Notes: a model not told the origin generated them from the letters alone. A DNA stretch of 64,000 bases from Ophioderma brevispina (GCA_023653785.1 JAMKCH010005340.1:62001-126000), one strand, 5' to 3'; positions 1 to 13,022 are shown, numbered from the stretch's first letter. Numbers and translations are program-made.

Positions 1-2892
1 TTGCCTTTTTACCCCCTATCCGGCGCGTTAGTTGTTCACAATGCGCTAATATCCTGAGGTACAGCGGTCCTTGTCAACGCTTGACTAAGCCAGTTGCCGC
101 CGGTCACGACGCGGCCTTCACTGCAGACTCACGACACAAGGTGGACTTTCATTCTTTCCGTTAGGAACTTGTGTTGATTACGATACCTTTATATGCCTTG
201 TAAATTGTATCTATATTCGAAGGCGGAGAAATGCGGCCACGTAGTTATGTGACGACCGGGAACAACGAAGATTAAACGACGAAATATGAAATATAACATT
301 TATTCGGATTAAATGATCATGTAAACATGGTGGGAGCTATGTTTTTAACCATCATTACCAATTGTCGCTGCATGCTAGCGCCAGAAACAGAAGTCGCCAA
401 AAAATATTAGCAATGAAATTATTGACTTATGTTGGCATTACACTTTGAAGGCACAACCAATACGTGCAACGTTTAAAATACGCAAACTATTGACGATCAG
501 CTGAAAAGATATTAATTTATAAACTTATGAAAAATATTATATATAACCTCCCAATGTTAAGCTATAGTTATCGAGTTAGGCTGAAAATGCTAAATACCCA
601 TTGGTTTTATAAGGAGCACGTTATTTGTTTTAAGTTCAAATCGCCGGCCTTGTTTATTTTAAGGTTTATATGCCAGGATTATGGATATGGATATTGTAGC
701 CACTGAAAAAGGGCAAACTTTGCATCTTGTTGGGCTATCAGAAATAAGCACCCCTTGCTATATGGAAACAATTCATGCCATGTAATTTTTACAATGTTCA
801 TGCCAAAAAAAAAAAAAACCCAATGGGGCAGAATTTGTGCACAAGAAATATATTTCCCAATTTATAAAAAAAAATGAGCTGGAAAAACCAATTGGAAATT
901 TTGAGAAGACGCTTCGTTTCTTTGTGAACTTGTGTTTCATAACACAAACAATTGGAATTTTAGTATTTAATATGGCAATGAACTTCCTAAAAAAGTGTAA
1001 TTTATTTGGGAACGCGTGTCTTCTTTACTTGGGCGTGATGGGGGTATGGAACAGCACATCTATTTATACGCGTGACGAATTGGAAGGAGGTATATAAGGG
1101 CCGAATAGGACTATTTTCTTTACCGTCCTGAGAAACATAGCTGCGAGTGCTGATATTGGAACGCATCAGCATCAGGCCGTGACAAAAAAGCACCACAGCC
1201 ACTCAAAGTGTATAAGGCAGCCGTAATAGATGACCGAATCCATGACACTATAGGATGTAATATACATATATCTAATTAGTAGAAAATTATCTAGTTCAAT
1301 CAGGTACAAGAACAGCGATATTTGGTTGTGGCACTAGAGGTTTTCCCTCTCTTTCTCTCTCTTTCTTATAGATCAGCTCCTCCGATCCCTCGTTCGTCGC
1401 GTGCGTTCATGCATGAATTCCTAAAGCGGCATTATGTGCATTTTACTTCAATGGTTGTCTTCACGTCTCCTCCTCTCTTGGCCGTGTTGGCCACACGGCA
1501 TAATAAACAGGTCGTTCCCCGCCGTCCTAATTGTCTTGCAGGAATCATGATTATTTAAGTCCAATAAAAGAGGGAAAAAGCAAGAGAAACCGAGAAAAGG
1601 GGAGAGAGAGGAGAGAGAGGAGCAAACGATCGAAACGTGCAGTCAAATTCACCAAGTTGCGCCGCTATTTTTGTCGCAATATAAAGAGCATAGAGTTATA
1701 AAAGTGCAAGCACAAACACCACCTATTATTATTGGATATTGACAGTTCATATCCGTGGTTCATCCATTTCCAGTTAATATTTCCATAAATATTTTAATCA
1801 CAATTATTGAGTAAGAAATTATGAATTTGTGAGATAGATACAATTATTGCATTGTTATGATTTTCTGCATGCTATTGTTTATAATATAATAGAGTATAAA
1901 TGTTATTATGTTTGGGCAGTGTGGAAGCAAGGTTCGAATAAAGTGATTACATACACACCCTTACACACATACAAACATCCAAACATAGTTAATCGATACA
2001 ATCATAAACATCAAACCCGTTGGGCAATTTAACCAAATTCAGCGATATCGATTATGACATGTGTCGCCGATGATGACAACATTTTAATTTCATGAGTGCC
2101 GACTTGTACAAAAATAACTTAAGGCGTTATCAAAACAGTTTCTAATCTTAAACAAGCTGACCAAATGGTATGCATTCGGTGGCTGCACAACCGCTGCATA
2201 CCGCTTTGTTAAAATGGTAAACGATATGTTGTTATCAGGTTTCAGAGGGCATATGTTTGAGTCAGAGGACGCTGGTAAAAAGATGATACTTCTCGGATAA
2301 TTTCTAAAGCGGCCGCCGGTCCTATAGCGTGATGCAATTTCAAATGTGCGTCAGTGTGCAAAACAACAACCTAAGGTTTACGTTTTTTATTTCAATTGAG
2401 AAAGCTGACCAACGCATGCATGGAATAGCAATTTTATTTTAGTTAGCGGATGGAACCTATAGTCCATCCGGGTAAGGTTCTCGTTGCCGATTCCGATGAC
2501 CGCCGCGCCACAATCTGACATACCGACTTGGGAGTTTTAAGCTATGCAAGGTGGGCCCACACATCTTACATTCTGAAGTTGATAAAAACCACACACTTTG
2601 TTTGCCATATGCATAATCCACCAATTTATATATCGCCTACAGAGATTACACTAGGAAACGTGGTAGTGGGTACTCGCGATGATCCAAAAATGAACAAGGC
2701 GGTTCTGAACCACCAAAGGTCCCCCGCCCGTCGCGATAGTAAATGGAGGGAAATATAATTTTAAGATCACCGGGCGGAATTGTGATGGAAATAATTAAGT
2801 GGTTCTCAAACCATGAGGCTCCTGCCACAGGCCAGTTGTAATTGACGGTATCAAAGTTGACTACATTGACCATACAACTATTTGTAGTTATT
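1..2892. other. Unassigned AT-rich sequence
   Basis: I recognise no gene, RNA or transposon here. A pyrimidine run near 1340-1370 ends in an AG like a splice acceptor, but no convincing coding frame follows. A purine-rich stretch lies at about 1570-1625. Open frames are short and scattered over both strands, as expected by chance. Confidence 0.5.
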
Positions 2893-3480
2893 TGAAGCCT
2901 TCGATGACCTACTGAACTTTGAAATGGAACTTCACAATTTTCGGTTTAGAAACTGTTGACCACATCCACCAAAGTTTCATGATCCTCCACATGTTGAGTT
3001 AGCTGACCTTGAATACCCCCATGACCTTGAAATGACAGTCACAATTTTTGCAAGAATGCTTACTACACCCATCAGTTTCCATGACCATCTATATACCCAT
3101 GTGTATGGATTTGACCGTGGATGACCCCACAGACCTTGAAGTCAAAATTTTTGGCACTGAATGTTGCACCAAACCACCAAAGTTTCATCAATCTCCTACC
3201 ACATACTTATGCTGATTTGACCTTGGATGACCCCACATGACCTTAAAATTTTTGGCACTGAATGCTGGACGACACCCACTAAAGTTTCATCATCCTACCA
3301 TAATTGACAAGGGTTATAGCAATTTATCCATTTGACATTGAATGACCCGCATAACCTTGAAAGACCTCACATTTTTCGGCACTGAATGTTGACCACACCC
3401 ACCAAGTTTAATCATCCTGCCACAATTGCCAAAGGCCTTATAGCAATTTTAATCCAATTTTTGACAAATTTGACCCTATT
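2893..3480. repeat. Degenerate ~104-bp tandem repeat rich in TGACC motifs
   Basis: The marker 'ACACCCACCAAAGTTTCAT', with variation, recurs near 2961, 3065, 3168, 3272 and 3395, a spacing of about 104, 103, 104 and 123 bp. A second marker, 'TTTGGCACTGAATG', recurs in the last three units. Each unit carries one or more 'TGACCTTGA' or 'TGACCCC' words. Divergence between units is high, so this is an old array. I see no conserved reading frame, and frames broken by indels between units argue against a coding repeat. Confidence 0.75.
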
Positions 3481-3756
3481 TGGACCTATTTGACATGGAC
3501 CCATGCCACATGACCCATCTCCGAACTCATCCACCGCCTACTTGAGCGACATCAGGGTGCAAAGAGGACACCCATACTTGCTTAGATAAAAAGATATCGT
3601 GTTTACAAAGGTTGTAGCAATTTAACCCATATGATGCCCAATTGACCTTTGACCCAGACACAGGGCCATTCAGATCCAGCCAACGCGTACTGAGAGATAT
3701 CTATGTGCGAAGATGGACACCCAAGCTGCTTAGATCCAAAGATATTCGCGTGGGAC
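3481..3756. repeat. Second diverged repeat beside the TGACC array
   Basis: Two related segments share the pattern 'gac-acccatacttgcttagat' / 'gac-acccaagctgcttagat' followed by 'aaagatat', about 150 bp apart near 3565 and 3715. They look like an extension of the neighbouring array with a different unit, but only two units can be seen. Confidence 0.45.
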
Positions 3757-3783
3757 ACACACACACACACACGCGCGCACGCG
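3757..3783. repeat. (CA)n/(CG)n microsatellite
   Basis: A short alternating run of CA dinucleotides passes into CG-containing dinucleotides. Confidence 0.9.
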
Positions 3784-5314
3784 ACGAAGAGCATTTCTAT
3801 AGTCCCCTTCGCCAAAAGAAGGTTGGCGGGGGACACAAAAAAATGCAATATCCTTTCGAACTTGAAGTATGAAATGAAGTCATGGTATTACTAATGAACA
3901 ATGTACGCATGTGTCTTCATGAAATGAAAGCAACTGCAGTACGACTTGAGGAGGACAAGCTCGAAATACCAGTAATTGGCCCCCCATCTCAACTTTTTAA
4001 ATCTTACGGTGAAAGCTACGGAACTAGTTACCAGACCTCCTGTCATCTGTTTTGACTGCCGTGACGTAAGTATAGGCCTTACTTTATTGGTCGTGGTGCT
4101 CTCTTGGATATCATATAATCATGCTACAAATATTCTCAAAGTGTGATTTAACATAAAATACAACAAGAACAAGAAAAACAACAACAGTTATTCAGCAGGT
4201 AACTTTTCCGTTAACAATGCATAGAAGCTTCAAGCTGTATAACTGATCTTGCTGCTATAGCTCGAATCGAGGTGAAATTTTAGATGGGGTTTACCCATGT
4301 CACGTTTTTGTTCACGTTTTACCGGGACAGGATCCGCCGCCCGATAGGTCACGGAAATTGTGGTCAACCCAGGAAGGTTATGGCAAGGACGCTGCTCGGG
4401 CTATACCAGGTCGGCTAGAGATATACCGCGAAAACAACCGGCACTAGATTTATTATTGCAACCATAGAAACAGTGTTTTTTTTTTTTTTTTTTTTAAGTG
4501 CGTAAATATTTAAGAAGAGAACAAAACCTGTATCCATGAATATTCCGTAACAAATTACGATGATACAAGTCACAAATTTATTCGTTATCTCAAGTATATA
4601 GGACAAAGAATCGAACTGATCCAGTATCACCCTGCGATATATTACATTTAATTACTCGAGAACTCTACGACTCTACAGAAAAAGGTAAACCAGAGAACCA
4701 AAAAAAATATTATGGTCATACAAATTGGCAAAGATGATAAGTACAAAATATCTACAACGCCACAAAGCCGGATTGAGGTTTAATTTTTCCATTGTACAAC
4801 CGTAGCAACGCCTTCATGATTTGCGTCGCATTGCACCCATATATCTTCCACCCAGGTAAAGTGGGAGTACGAGTTGCGTAAGCGTTCTGTTGTGTTTAGC
4901 CAACACGGACTTTATCAGTACCATGGCAACCAGAATTTTAACGCATGGACCATTATTTCGAAAACTAGAAATCGTGTGTAACAACACGCTTATACAACAC
5001 ATGCCAACTTTTAAAAATGTTGGCCTTAAGTCACATCTAAAGCACCCTGGAAAAGGGTTAACCATCCCTTTATCTTTACATTGATGGCGTTGTCTTACAA
5101 AGTAAATTATTCAGACATACTGAAATGAATTCAACTCAGTCACATTCACTCAGATGTTTAGTGTATGCAAGTTCTCATCTTTCATAAAATCGCATTCGAT
5201 GGCATATCTTTCCTCCATGACTGAATGTAAATTTAAGTTGGCATTCAGGGCAGTGCGCAGGCTCTGCGATGTCATACCCACAAAGCAGGGTTATGTATTA
5301 ATTTGGATAAACCT
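3784..5314. other. Unassigned sequence
   Basis: I recognise no gene. A poly-T run of about 22 bases lies near 4474-4495. A good splice-donor word (GAC followed by GTAAGTAT) occurs near 4063, but no clear upstream exon accompanies it. Confidence 0.45.
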
Positions 5315-5524
5315 CAGTTTATCGCCGATAAACAGTGTTATCTAGTGAAAAAAATAGTTTTTCGCGAAAAACAATGTATTTTCACTCGAAAAACTATGTT
5401 TATCGATATAAACAGGGTTATCAAATAAAACAGTTTTTCGACCGATAAAACTGTTTTTCGATAAACATTGTTTACCGATAAACAGGGTTTTCGAAAAAAA
5501 CATTGTTATCAACTGATCATACTG
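5315..5524. repeat. Minisatellite of ~16-23-bp palindromic units
   Basis: About eleven consecutive units each have a T-rich left half, a CGA/CGC/CGATA core and an A-rich right half, for example 'TTTATCGCCGATAAA', 'TTTTTCGCGAAAAAC' and 'TTTATCGATATAAAC'. Units are separated by CAGTG/CAATG/CAGGG-like words. Many units are nearly self-complementary, so each can fold into its own small hairpin. The array ends in a poly-T run at about 5524-5548. Confidence 0.75.
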
Positions 5525-5858
5525 TGTTTTTTTTTTTTTTTTTTTTTTATTACGGTACAAATTCACACCTCTTTCACAAAATGATCAGGTCAGTCATCAA
5601 ATTATCTTACATTAAATACAAATATTTGACATGAGTTGAATCTCTCTGCGGGTCACTATATAGAACAACCAGAATATACCGATTTCTTACATCAAAAAAC
5701 TCTCAACACACACATAACACAAAGAAAACAAAGAAAACAGGAAAACAAAACAGGTTTATCACAATTTAGCATGACAGGGGAAAAAAAAAAAACAACTAAC
5801 GTAAACTACACTTTAAAAGTGTTGACGATTGACACCATAGAAAACATAAAAGAATGGG

Positions 5859-6835
5859 TACGTTTCCCAAAAAAAACGCAACACTTGGTGGAAGGGCTTC
5901 CATTAAGTTTTGAAACAAAAGCCAATGAATACGTATTCTTTGTTGTAAAGTAAGAGGGGACTGTTAGTATATTCCTGAAAAGTTCAGAAAGGTAGAGTCA
6001 ATAGTTTTAAAGATATGACCCCCAACAATCAAGTAACCCGCAGAACCATTTTATCAAAAAGAGAAGTGGTTAACCACAAGTTGGCAAATGAAGAAAAAGA
6101 ATGGCCAAATAACAATATTGATGCAATCAACATTTACTTGTCCAAATCTCTTGAGAACAATTCTACGGGGTCAAATGGCTGTATTTCACATAATTATTAT
6201 TTAACTGATAATAAAAAACGTTAATTTATTGGTGATAAAATAGGTTTTAAGAAGATATAAAACTATGACTAAGTCATAGACAAACTCCACATTATCTTAA
6301 AATGATAAATGCGTTGGGTTGCAAATTGCTTGTTAATGAAAAGTAATGTCACATTCTCAACTTTAGGAAAGTTTAAAAACTGTTTTCAACACAAAACTCA
6401 ATAACAATATAGTATATTTCATTCTGTCATTAAATTTTGGGTTAAATAAATTTTTGTGGGCGGAACAAAATGATGATGAATGATTATCTCTAATCCAACT
6501 TCCTATTTGGACAATGCGAAGAGTATGTGATCATATGCGTAATTCCATCTTCTACCCATCGTCTTAGTGTGTTAAATGCTACGTGTGTTAAAATGCATGT
6601 TTATTAGCTGTATTACCAGGGAAAATTCTATTGTAATATTTGTGCAGTACTGCCTTTTAAAAAAGGGGAAAATAGTGGTTGAACTTAGCGATTCATATTG
6701 GGGTTCTGGGCGCCAAACGTACAGTGCCGTATTTGTAGTAATATCACCTCCAATTTGGTTAAAAGGGCCCTGCAGGTTACCTGATTTCTGTGGCACATCT
6801 TAAAACTATGGGCTCTACCTGATCTGAACTTTTCA
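5859..6835 (-). mobile_element. Long-inverted-repeat MITE-like element, copy A
   Basis: This ~980-bp segment aligns by eye with the reverse complement of 32898-34026 almost throughout. Shared landmarks are the end 'tttcccaaaaaaaacgcaac', 'cgtattcttt', 'ctgaaaagttca', 'gatgcaatcaacat', 'actatgactaagtca' and 'gtgcagtactgcctttta'. The end near 5859 carries the TA-GTTTCCC terminal motif; the other end decays near 6835. No transposase frame is present, so it is non-autonomous. Open frames in and around it are not conserved between the two copies. Confidence 0.8.
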
Positions 6836-7029
6836 GTTTAAGTTTCAAGAGTTTCATTTATTGTTCTAAAACTTCACAAAAACAAGGTATATGAAATACT
6901 GCAAAACATGAAAAACTATGTGACAGTAGCAAAACAGTGTGATGTACGAAGTAAACCAAAATTAAGCTGAAATTAACATGTATATACACAGAACATGTGC
7001 GTATATGTATGATATAAAATAAAGGAAGA
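6836..7029. other. Unassigned AT-rich spacer
   Basis: This short stretch lies between the MITE-like copy and the LINE 3' end. I see nothing specific in it. Confidence 0.4.
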
Positions 7030-8164
7030 TGTTACCATTTGAACATCACTTACAGATTTTGCATAATATTAAAGAAGAAACTGACACAGTCTAACCATAG
7101 AGTCGTTTGCCTTTGAATCATGAGTTGAATTAACTTAAAACATAGGACGGTAAATTTGATAATAATGAAATAAAGGTTTTTTTCTTTTGTCGAAAAAAAC
7201 GTGCAAATAAAACCACTAATGATATCATCCCCCATGTTCAATTGAGACACATTTTCACAAATTCTTGCACAGTAATTAATGTTTGTATAAGATCCAACTT
7301 AAAACAGGTAGATTACTTACATTCCTACATCTAAATTTTGTAAAGGCAATCCTTAATTTTGGAGATAAAAACATTGATATAATTTCAAACACAGCTCAGT
7401 TTTAAACAATCGATAATTGATAATTTGTTTGAATCCAAAGAAATTTGATTGCCAATGCTTGATATATTATCATTTAGAATTTGTGAGACCTTATTTCAAC
7501 ACAAAACTCTACTTACACCCATTACCTTGTGAGATCCAGACAAACCCAAGACCAAGTTCATGTAAAATAGATTCAACATTATGAAATCCAGTTACAATTT
7601 AAGATTTTGATGTTGATATGATATGAGAAACTCGATAACATTGATGAAGTTTTGAAATATCACCCGCGACATTTTGACCAATATTGAATTATTCTTGAAT
7701 TAATTAAATTGATAATGGTTACGACCAAGTTCCACAATACATCATATTCGAGGAGTACATTTTTTTCACTTTCAAAGAATTTACAAAATTTTCAGGTGTA
7801 ACTTACTAAGTTTATATTTGAAAACCCACAGACTTCACAGCCATACAGCAAGTTTGGAACTACAACTGAATTCACATAATTTGAGCTGAATATCAATATC
7901 CAAATTCATAGATCGGCCTTTTTTAAGGATAACACACATGGCTCTACTTGCAATATCATGAAGGTGCTTAATTGAACATTGAAACTACCGTTGTAATTAA
8001 ATTTTATCCCCAGGTAAACGTAATGAGCCACTACTTCCACGACAGGCTCTTGAAGGTGATAACAGGCTTTTTTATTTTAATCTTGAAAAAAAAGTAAAAC
8101 TTTGGATTGGAAAGTATGTATCTGCAAACCTGAGGGGGGCCGGGGGGGGGGTGGGGGGCGGGGG

Positions 8165-8219
<55 letters not shown>

Positions 8220-10730
8220 GGGGGGGGGGGCTGGGGGGGGGTTGGGGGGGGGGGTGGGGGGGGGTATGTTTGGGGGGGGGGTGGGGGGGGGTGGGGGGCC
8301 GGGGGGGGGGTTTTTTTTTTTTTTTTTTTTTTTGGGGTTTGGGGGGGGGGGGGGGGGGGGGGGGGAATTGCACTAATCATTCATACAAATTAATTGCTAG
8401 CTGCAGCTGCCTCTCATTTTCTGAAAGATATCGTATCACGGAATTAATAGAACAAACAAATTTAAAAATAATTCTGTGTCCTCTCCTTCACTAATGTATA
8501 AAAACCACTATCTGGAACTTGGTAAACACCTCATAATGTGTTGAAAAGGAAATGATTCCAAATCACTTAGAAAAAGGAGAAAAAGAAGCGGGGCAGATTT
8601 TCACCCTGTCTCACACCACGACTGCAGTTAAAATAAGATGAGTTGGAACCATTTAATTGATTACCATGAGATTAGCATGCTTATACAGTTATAAACAACT
8701 TAAACGCTTCCCATGAATATTATTATTTTACAAGTTTCTTCCATAATTTCGTCATCAATATTGTCAATACGCCTTTATATAACAAATAAATTGCGCAGTA
8801 GAGTCTCTTTTTTTGGCTTAAATAAAACATCCAAACCAATAATTTGAAAGTGAAAATATGATCAATTAGTAGAGAAAACCTTCCCTAAAGCCAGCTTGCT
8901 CGGACCAATGATATCAAATTCATCAGCAACTTAGTTATCGTTGTTGATTATTGACGTAAATAAGCTAACGACAGCAACTCAAAGATTGTGAGCCTCTGAT
9001 AATTATCAGAATCTTTTTATCACCCTTATTTTATATAATGAGGAATAATAAAAAACATTAAGCAAACTTGAGGTACTATCCTTTGGCCCAAATTAAATGA
9101 ACAATTTTTACATAAACATCAATAAGGATATGACTAGTTGATTTAAGGAATTCATTCAAAATCTGATCAATCCACCACATGCTTTGTTGTTCTTGAGTTC
9201 CATACATTCCAAAATTTCTTCCTTGTGAAAGGCATATCCAAAATATCGTTATGTTTGACCCATTGTTTAGTTTCAATTCTTCAACTTCGGAAATTTCGAC
9301 ACCACTGTTCAAAGTTGGAAATCATTCTAACAGATTCCAAATCAGGTGTTTCCCGAATTAACCTTGTTACCATTCAAAAGTTTCCAGCGTTTTGGGGCAG
9401 CTGTAGACCAGAAACCTGATTTCAGCATTCACGCGTTTTCCAAGATCCTTTAACTTAAACGCAACTGCTTTTATAGGCTTTACTTGCAGTTCTCATATCA
9501 TGTAAAGCTGCATCAGTTTTACATTTTTGAAGTAGTCTAGTGATAAACTGCATTTCTTTTGGCTTCACATTCCTGAGTTAAACCAGGGTTTATACCCAAT
9601 TCTTTCTTTTGGAAAACTTTTTCTGACATTACACCTCTTTGTCAGATTACATTATTTTGCAATATGATCAAAGACATTACCAATCATGTCAACAATTTCG
9701 TCAACATCTCTCTTGAGAGACATTTTGAACATCCTTTTTTAACCGATCTAATTGCCATCAATATTTTTAACAGAGTCAATACAAATGTTGCTTATAAAAA
9801 TATTATTATCAGTCAAATCCCCAAACAGATTCTCGATAGCAACATCATTTGCATATAAGCATCATCAACACTATGTTCATAACAGACTTGTTTGTCATTA
9901 AGTTTGGGTTTTCACGAGATAAGGGAAAAGGATTATGTTTATCTGAAAGTAATGACAACATGGCAGATTTCAAAAGTTAACAACCTTGCTAGAAGATCAG
10001 GTGAAAACGACTACATAATTCAACACTACTTGATCTGAACAAGTGGTTTTACCAAGCAGGCATCCATTCCACATCTACCATTTACAATTAATAGACACAT
10101 ATTTTTACACATATACAAATCTATGTACATAGTTGTTGCAGTTCATGTCCATGGAGGTACGATGGAAGATTATGACCAAGATTAAAGAGCATGTGCTCAT
10201 AACCAATTTGTTTTTCAATGAAATCATTCTTCACTCAATAACATCTGGTTCAAAAGAGTTAAACATATTGAGTTACCACCCCTTGCATTGAAATCGCCCA
10301 TAATGCAAACACTGAATATCTCTTTAGTAGAGATATAATTTGCTTTCAATTTAATCAAACATATCGATTGACGAATAACAGGATTTCTCAGGTGGGATAT
10401 AAGAATATACCAAATAAGGTACGAGACCAAAACATCTTTATCAACACGGACAGAGAGACGGCAATCATTTCAGGGGGGAATACAGGGAAAGAAGTTGGAA
10501 ATTGACTTTCTGATTAAAAGAGCAACACCCCCTGAAGCATGTTTGGCAAATTGTCTATTTTTACTCATGAAAACAAAATCATAACAACAGTCTGATAGAT
10601 TGTAAATATCTAATTAGGTTGCAGTTAAAGCCACAACATCATAATTTCAAATAAAATTTTCAAGTCATTTGAAAAAGCTTTGCTTTTAGTCCACATATAT
10701 TTAGCAACAAAAACATTCAGTTTGAATAAT
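7030..10730 (-). mobile_element. Decayed LINE (endonuclease-reverse transcriptase), nearly full length
   Basis: Read on the minus strand with many frameshifts and stops, the region gives, in order: an APE-type endonuclease start near 10720, 'ASGGVALLI'-like sequence near 10530, 'MGDFNAR' at 10275-10302, 'LKNNKACG' near 9175-9197, 'KNKGDK' followed by a 'YRG..ILSC.GKLFT' pattern near 8950-9035, 'EQAGFREG' near 8880-8907, 'GVRQGEN' near 8595-8622, a degenerate YADD region near 8440, 'VYLG' near 8010, 'NLLYGCEV' near 7831-7858 and 'HELGLGF' near 7540-7562. Gene order and spacing match a single LINE ORF2 of about 3.5 kb. It nicks DNA and copies its RNA at the target in living relatives. This copy cannot make protein. 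I do not assign the clade. A poly-G block interrupts it. Confidence 0.85.
8131..8365. repeat. ~235-bp poly-G block with a T run
   Basis: The plus strand is nearly all G with scattered T and C, plus a 23-base T run near 8311-8333. It sits inside the LINE, between the degenerate YADD region and the YLG motif. The open frames it creates on both strands are artefacts of low complexity. It could be a real expansion or an assembly or base-calling artefact. Confidence 0.9.
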
Positions 10731-12070
10731 AACAATAAAATGTTCAGAGTTCATAGACTGGTCTCAGGATAGCCATCTTCTTCCTCATCCTATTTTCCAT
10801 CGTTCTTTGTACCCACTATGTAGTCAGAAAGACCCAACTTCTTAAGAGTTTCACAATCAATGTCAATACCTAGTCTTCAAGAAGTCATACGGTGACTCCA
10901 AGAATGAGGTTTTTCCATACTTGTACACCACAATTTTAAACGTGTGGTATGTGCTCCCTGGAACTGCTGTGTGCACAATTTAAGCATTTTTAGTCTGACG
11001 GTTCAGGTCTCATTCCGTACATTAGATCTTGTCTCCTGATCGGTTGTTCTCCCTGTGTAGAGTATTCGTGTTACATCATTATTAATTATTTCTTATCTAG
11101 CTCCGCTCTGGTTATTCGTCTCCTATGACCACCCTGGTTTCATCCCCTTCTTAGACTTCAGCCTACAAATCACTGGCTTCCTGACTTGCCACGCCCGGTG
11201 ACAGCTTACAAAGTTCATCTTTGTTGAGATCGACTCCAATGCTCTGTATCAACACGCACACTTTCTCTATGAGCACTTCTTTGTTGTCATTATCTGAAAG
11301 TCAAGTCCAGACACTCATAAAGTTTCTATTCTCGATATTGGTCTAGTTTGTCATTCTGGAAATGTGCAAGCAAACCTTGCTTCTGGACTGCATTAGCTAT
11401 CAAAGGTTATCTAATCATAAGTGTTGAAGCAACTCGGTATAAATAGTGTTTAAAGTTTTCTCAATTGTTCTTTCAGGGTTGGCTTAAGCTCCTTCAAAAC
11501 TGACTGGGCTAGGCCGGGGAGGAAAGCTGGCGACGAGACTGGGTGTTTTATACGGTGCGACTCGGCCCGCGCCCGCGTGTTTCAGTTTTGGTCGCTTTCA
11601 TTGACTTGGTTCAATGCCCCATCGATAGATTCATTAACGAAATCCCCACCGCATCGAAATACGTCGTTAGATTACAAATCCATTCTGTTTCTTTTGCTGC
11701 ATTTCCGTTGTTTTGTGGTGTACTAGGGTGGTAGCAAGAGATGCATCAAGCTATCGTTTAATAGCAGCTTGAAGTGATGCCATATTGCTTCACGACAACA
11801 ATCTAGTTCATGAGATCAAGAGTACATGTTTATACGATGATAGATCGGTGCAAAATTCAACAGCTTCACACCAGTGACGCTTCAGTGTCACAAATAAAAA
11901 AACTTGTTAGATTACCTGTAAAATAGAGAGACTGCACAGAAAAGTGAACAAGGTTCTTGGATGAAGATTACCAGATTATGGTAATTAAACTTCAGATCTA
12001 GAAAAACAAACGTCCAAAAACTGAAAGAATAAAAATCGCCCCAGCAATCACACATGTGTACTGTACGCCG
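10731..12070. other. Unassigned sequence upstream of the LINE
   Basis: The part near 10750-11100 could hold remains of the LINE's first ORF or 5' UTR, but no motif is visible. A more GC-rich patch lies near 11500-11730 with a 63-codon plus-strand frame that I do not recognise. Confidence 0.35.
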
Positions 12071-12173
12071 CCATTTTAACAGCTTACAACAAAGAAATAA
12101 GTAGTCACGTGCTGTGTTCAAAAGTATGGCGGGCCTGCCACAAGTGTGGCGGGTTTGTTGGGACACACGGTAT
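12071..12173. mobile_element. Single end of the long-inverted-repeat element, copy C
   Basis: About 100 bp match the end of the 32898-34026 element: 'gtcacgtgct', 'gttcaaaa.gtatggcg' and the terminal 'gggacacacggtat'. Only one end is recognisable. Homology stops at about 12071, so this is a truncated copy or a relict of one inverted repeat. Confidence 0.75.
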
Positions 12174-12296
12174 ATTCCACGAAATTAAAGTGTTTTTAAA
12201 GCGGAAATAGGAGCTTAGAGGCCATGCTGTTATGACGTCATTATGCCAACATTTATTTTTACCAAGAATGCTATAAGCATGTGGAATGTACTCTCA

Positions 12297-13022
12297 TGTA
12301 AAATGCAACAAAAACTCACTCTTCGAGAGATCGGGAAGGACAGTCTCTTTGGAGTGATATCCATTCTTTCATCAGAGAAAAAACACCGGAATAGTGGGAA
12401 TCACTCTGAAAGAGAGTGACAAAACCTCTCCGAAAAAACTTCACTCCTTAAGAACGAGCTATCCCTTCATAAAAAGCCTGCAAAAACCGAAGTGTTAACT
12501 TTAAGACTATATAGGTGTTAATTTTAACACCCTCCAGGATATCAATATGGGACCGAACCCACTGGCTGTTAGACTTTACACCATTTCGGGCGTTATAATA
12601 CCACCATGTTAGTGTTATATTAACACAAATTTTGATGGTTACAATATATGATATGACACTGCTTGGTGGAATTCTACACCACACTGCCAGTGCCAAATTT
12701 GACTTACGTCATTTCACTGGTGTGTTACTTTCACACCAAACTTTGGTGTGTACATTTACATTTCTAATTATAAAACTTTTAAGTAGGAAAATATTTTTGA
12801 TTTTGTTATTGTGTGCGTTTATTTTAACATGCTTACGCTAACTATTTCATAAGCATATCACCAAACTGCATTAATTAAAAATGTTGCAGCACACTGACGG
12901 TGTTTAAATCCTAATTTCAAACACCAGGAACTAACAACGGACAAGCAACACAGCGGAGTGTGTTAAAAATTTTAACACCCCAGTTTTTTAGCTCTCAAAG
13001 AATGAGTTTCAGCTCTTTTACA
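12297..13022. mobile_element. Candidate ~726-bp inverted-repeat element
   Basis: The left end begins 'TGTAAAATGC' with 'AAACTCACTCTTCGAGAG'. The reverse complement of the right end begins 'TGTAAAAGAGC' with 'GAAACTCATTCTTTGAGAG', an imperfect inverted repeat of about 35 bp. The interior holds many 'GGTGTTAA', 'TTTAACACC' and 'ACACCA' words. I see no clear target duplication and no transposase frame. Confidence 0.5.

Noticed and set aside
5636..5953. 105-codon plus-strand frame
   Set aside because: Its 3' part runs into the inverted end of a MITE-like element whose other copy has no such frame.
8072..8494. Gly-rich and Pro-rich frames on both strands
   Set aside because: Produced by the poly-G block; LINE coding sequence flanks it in another frame.
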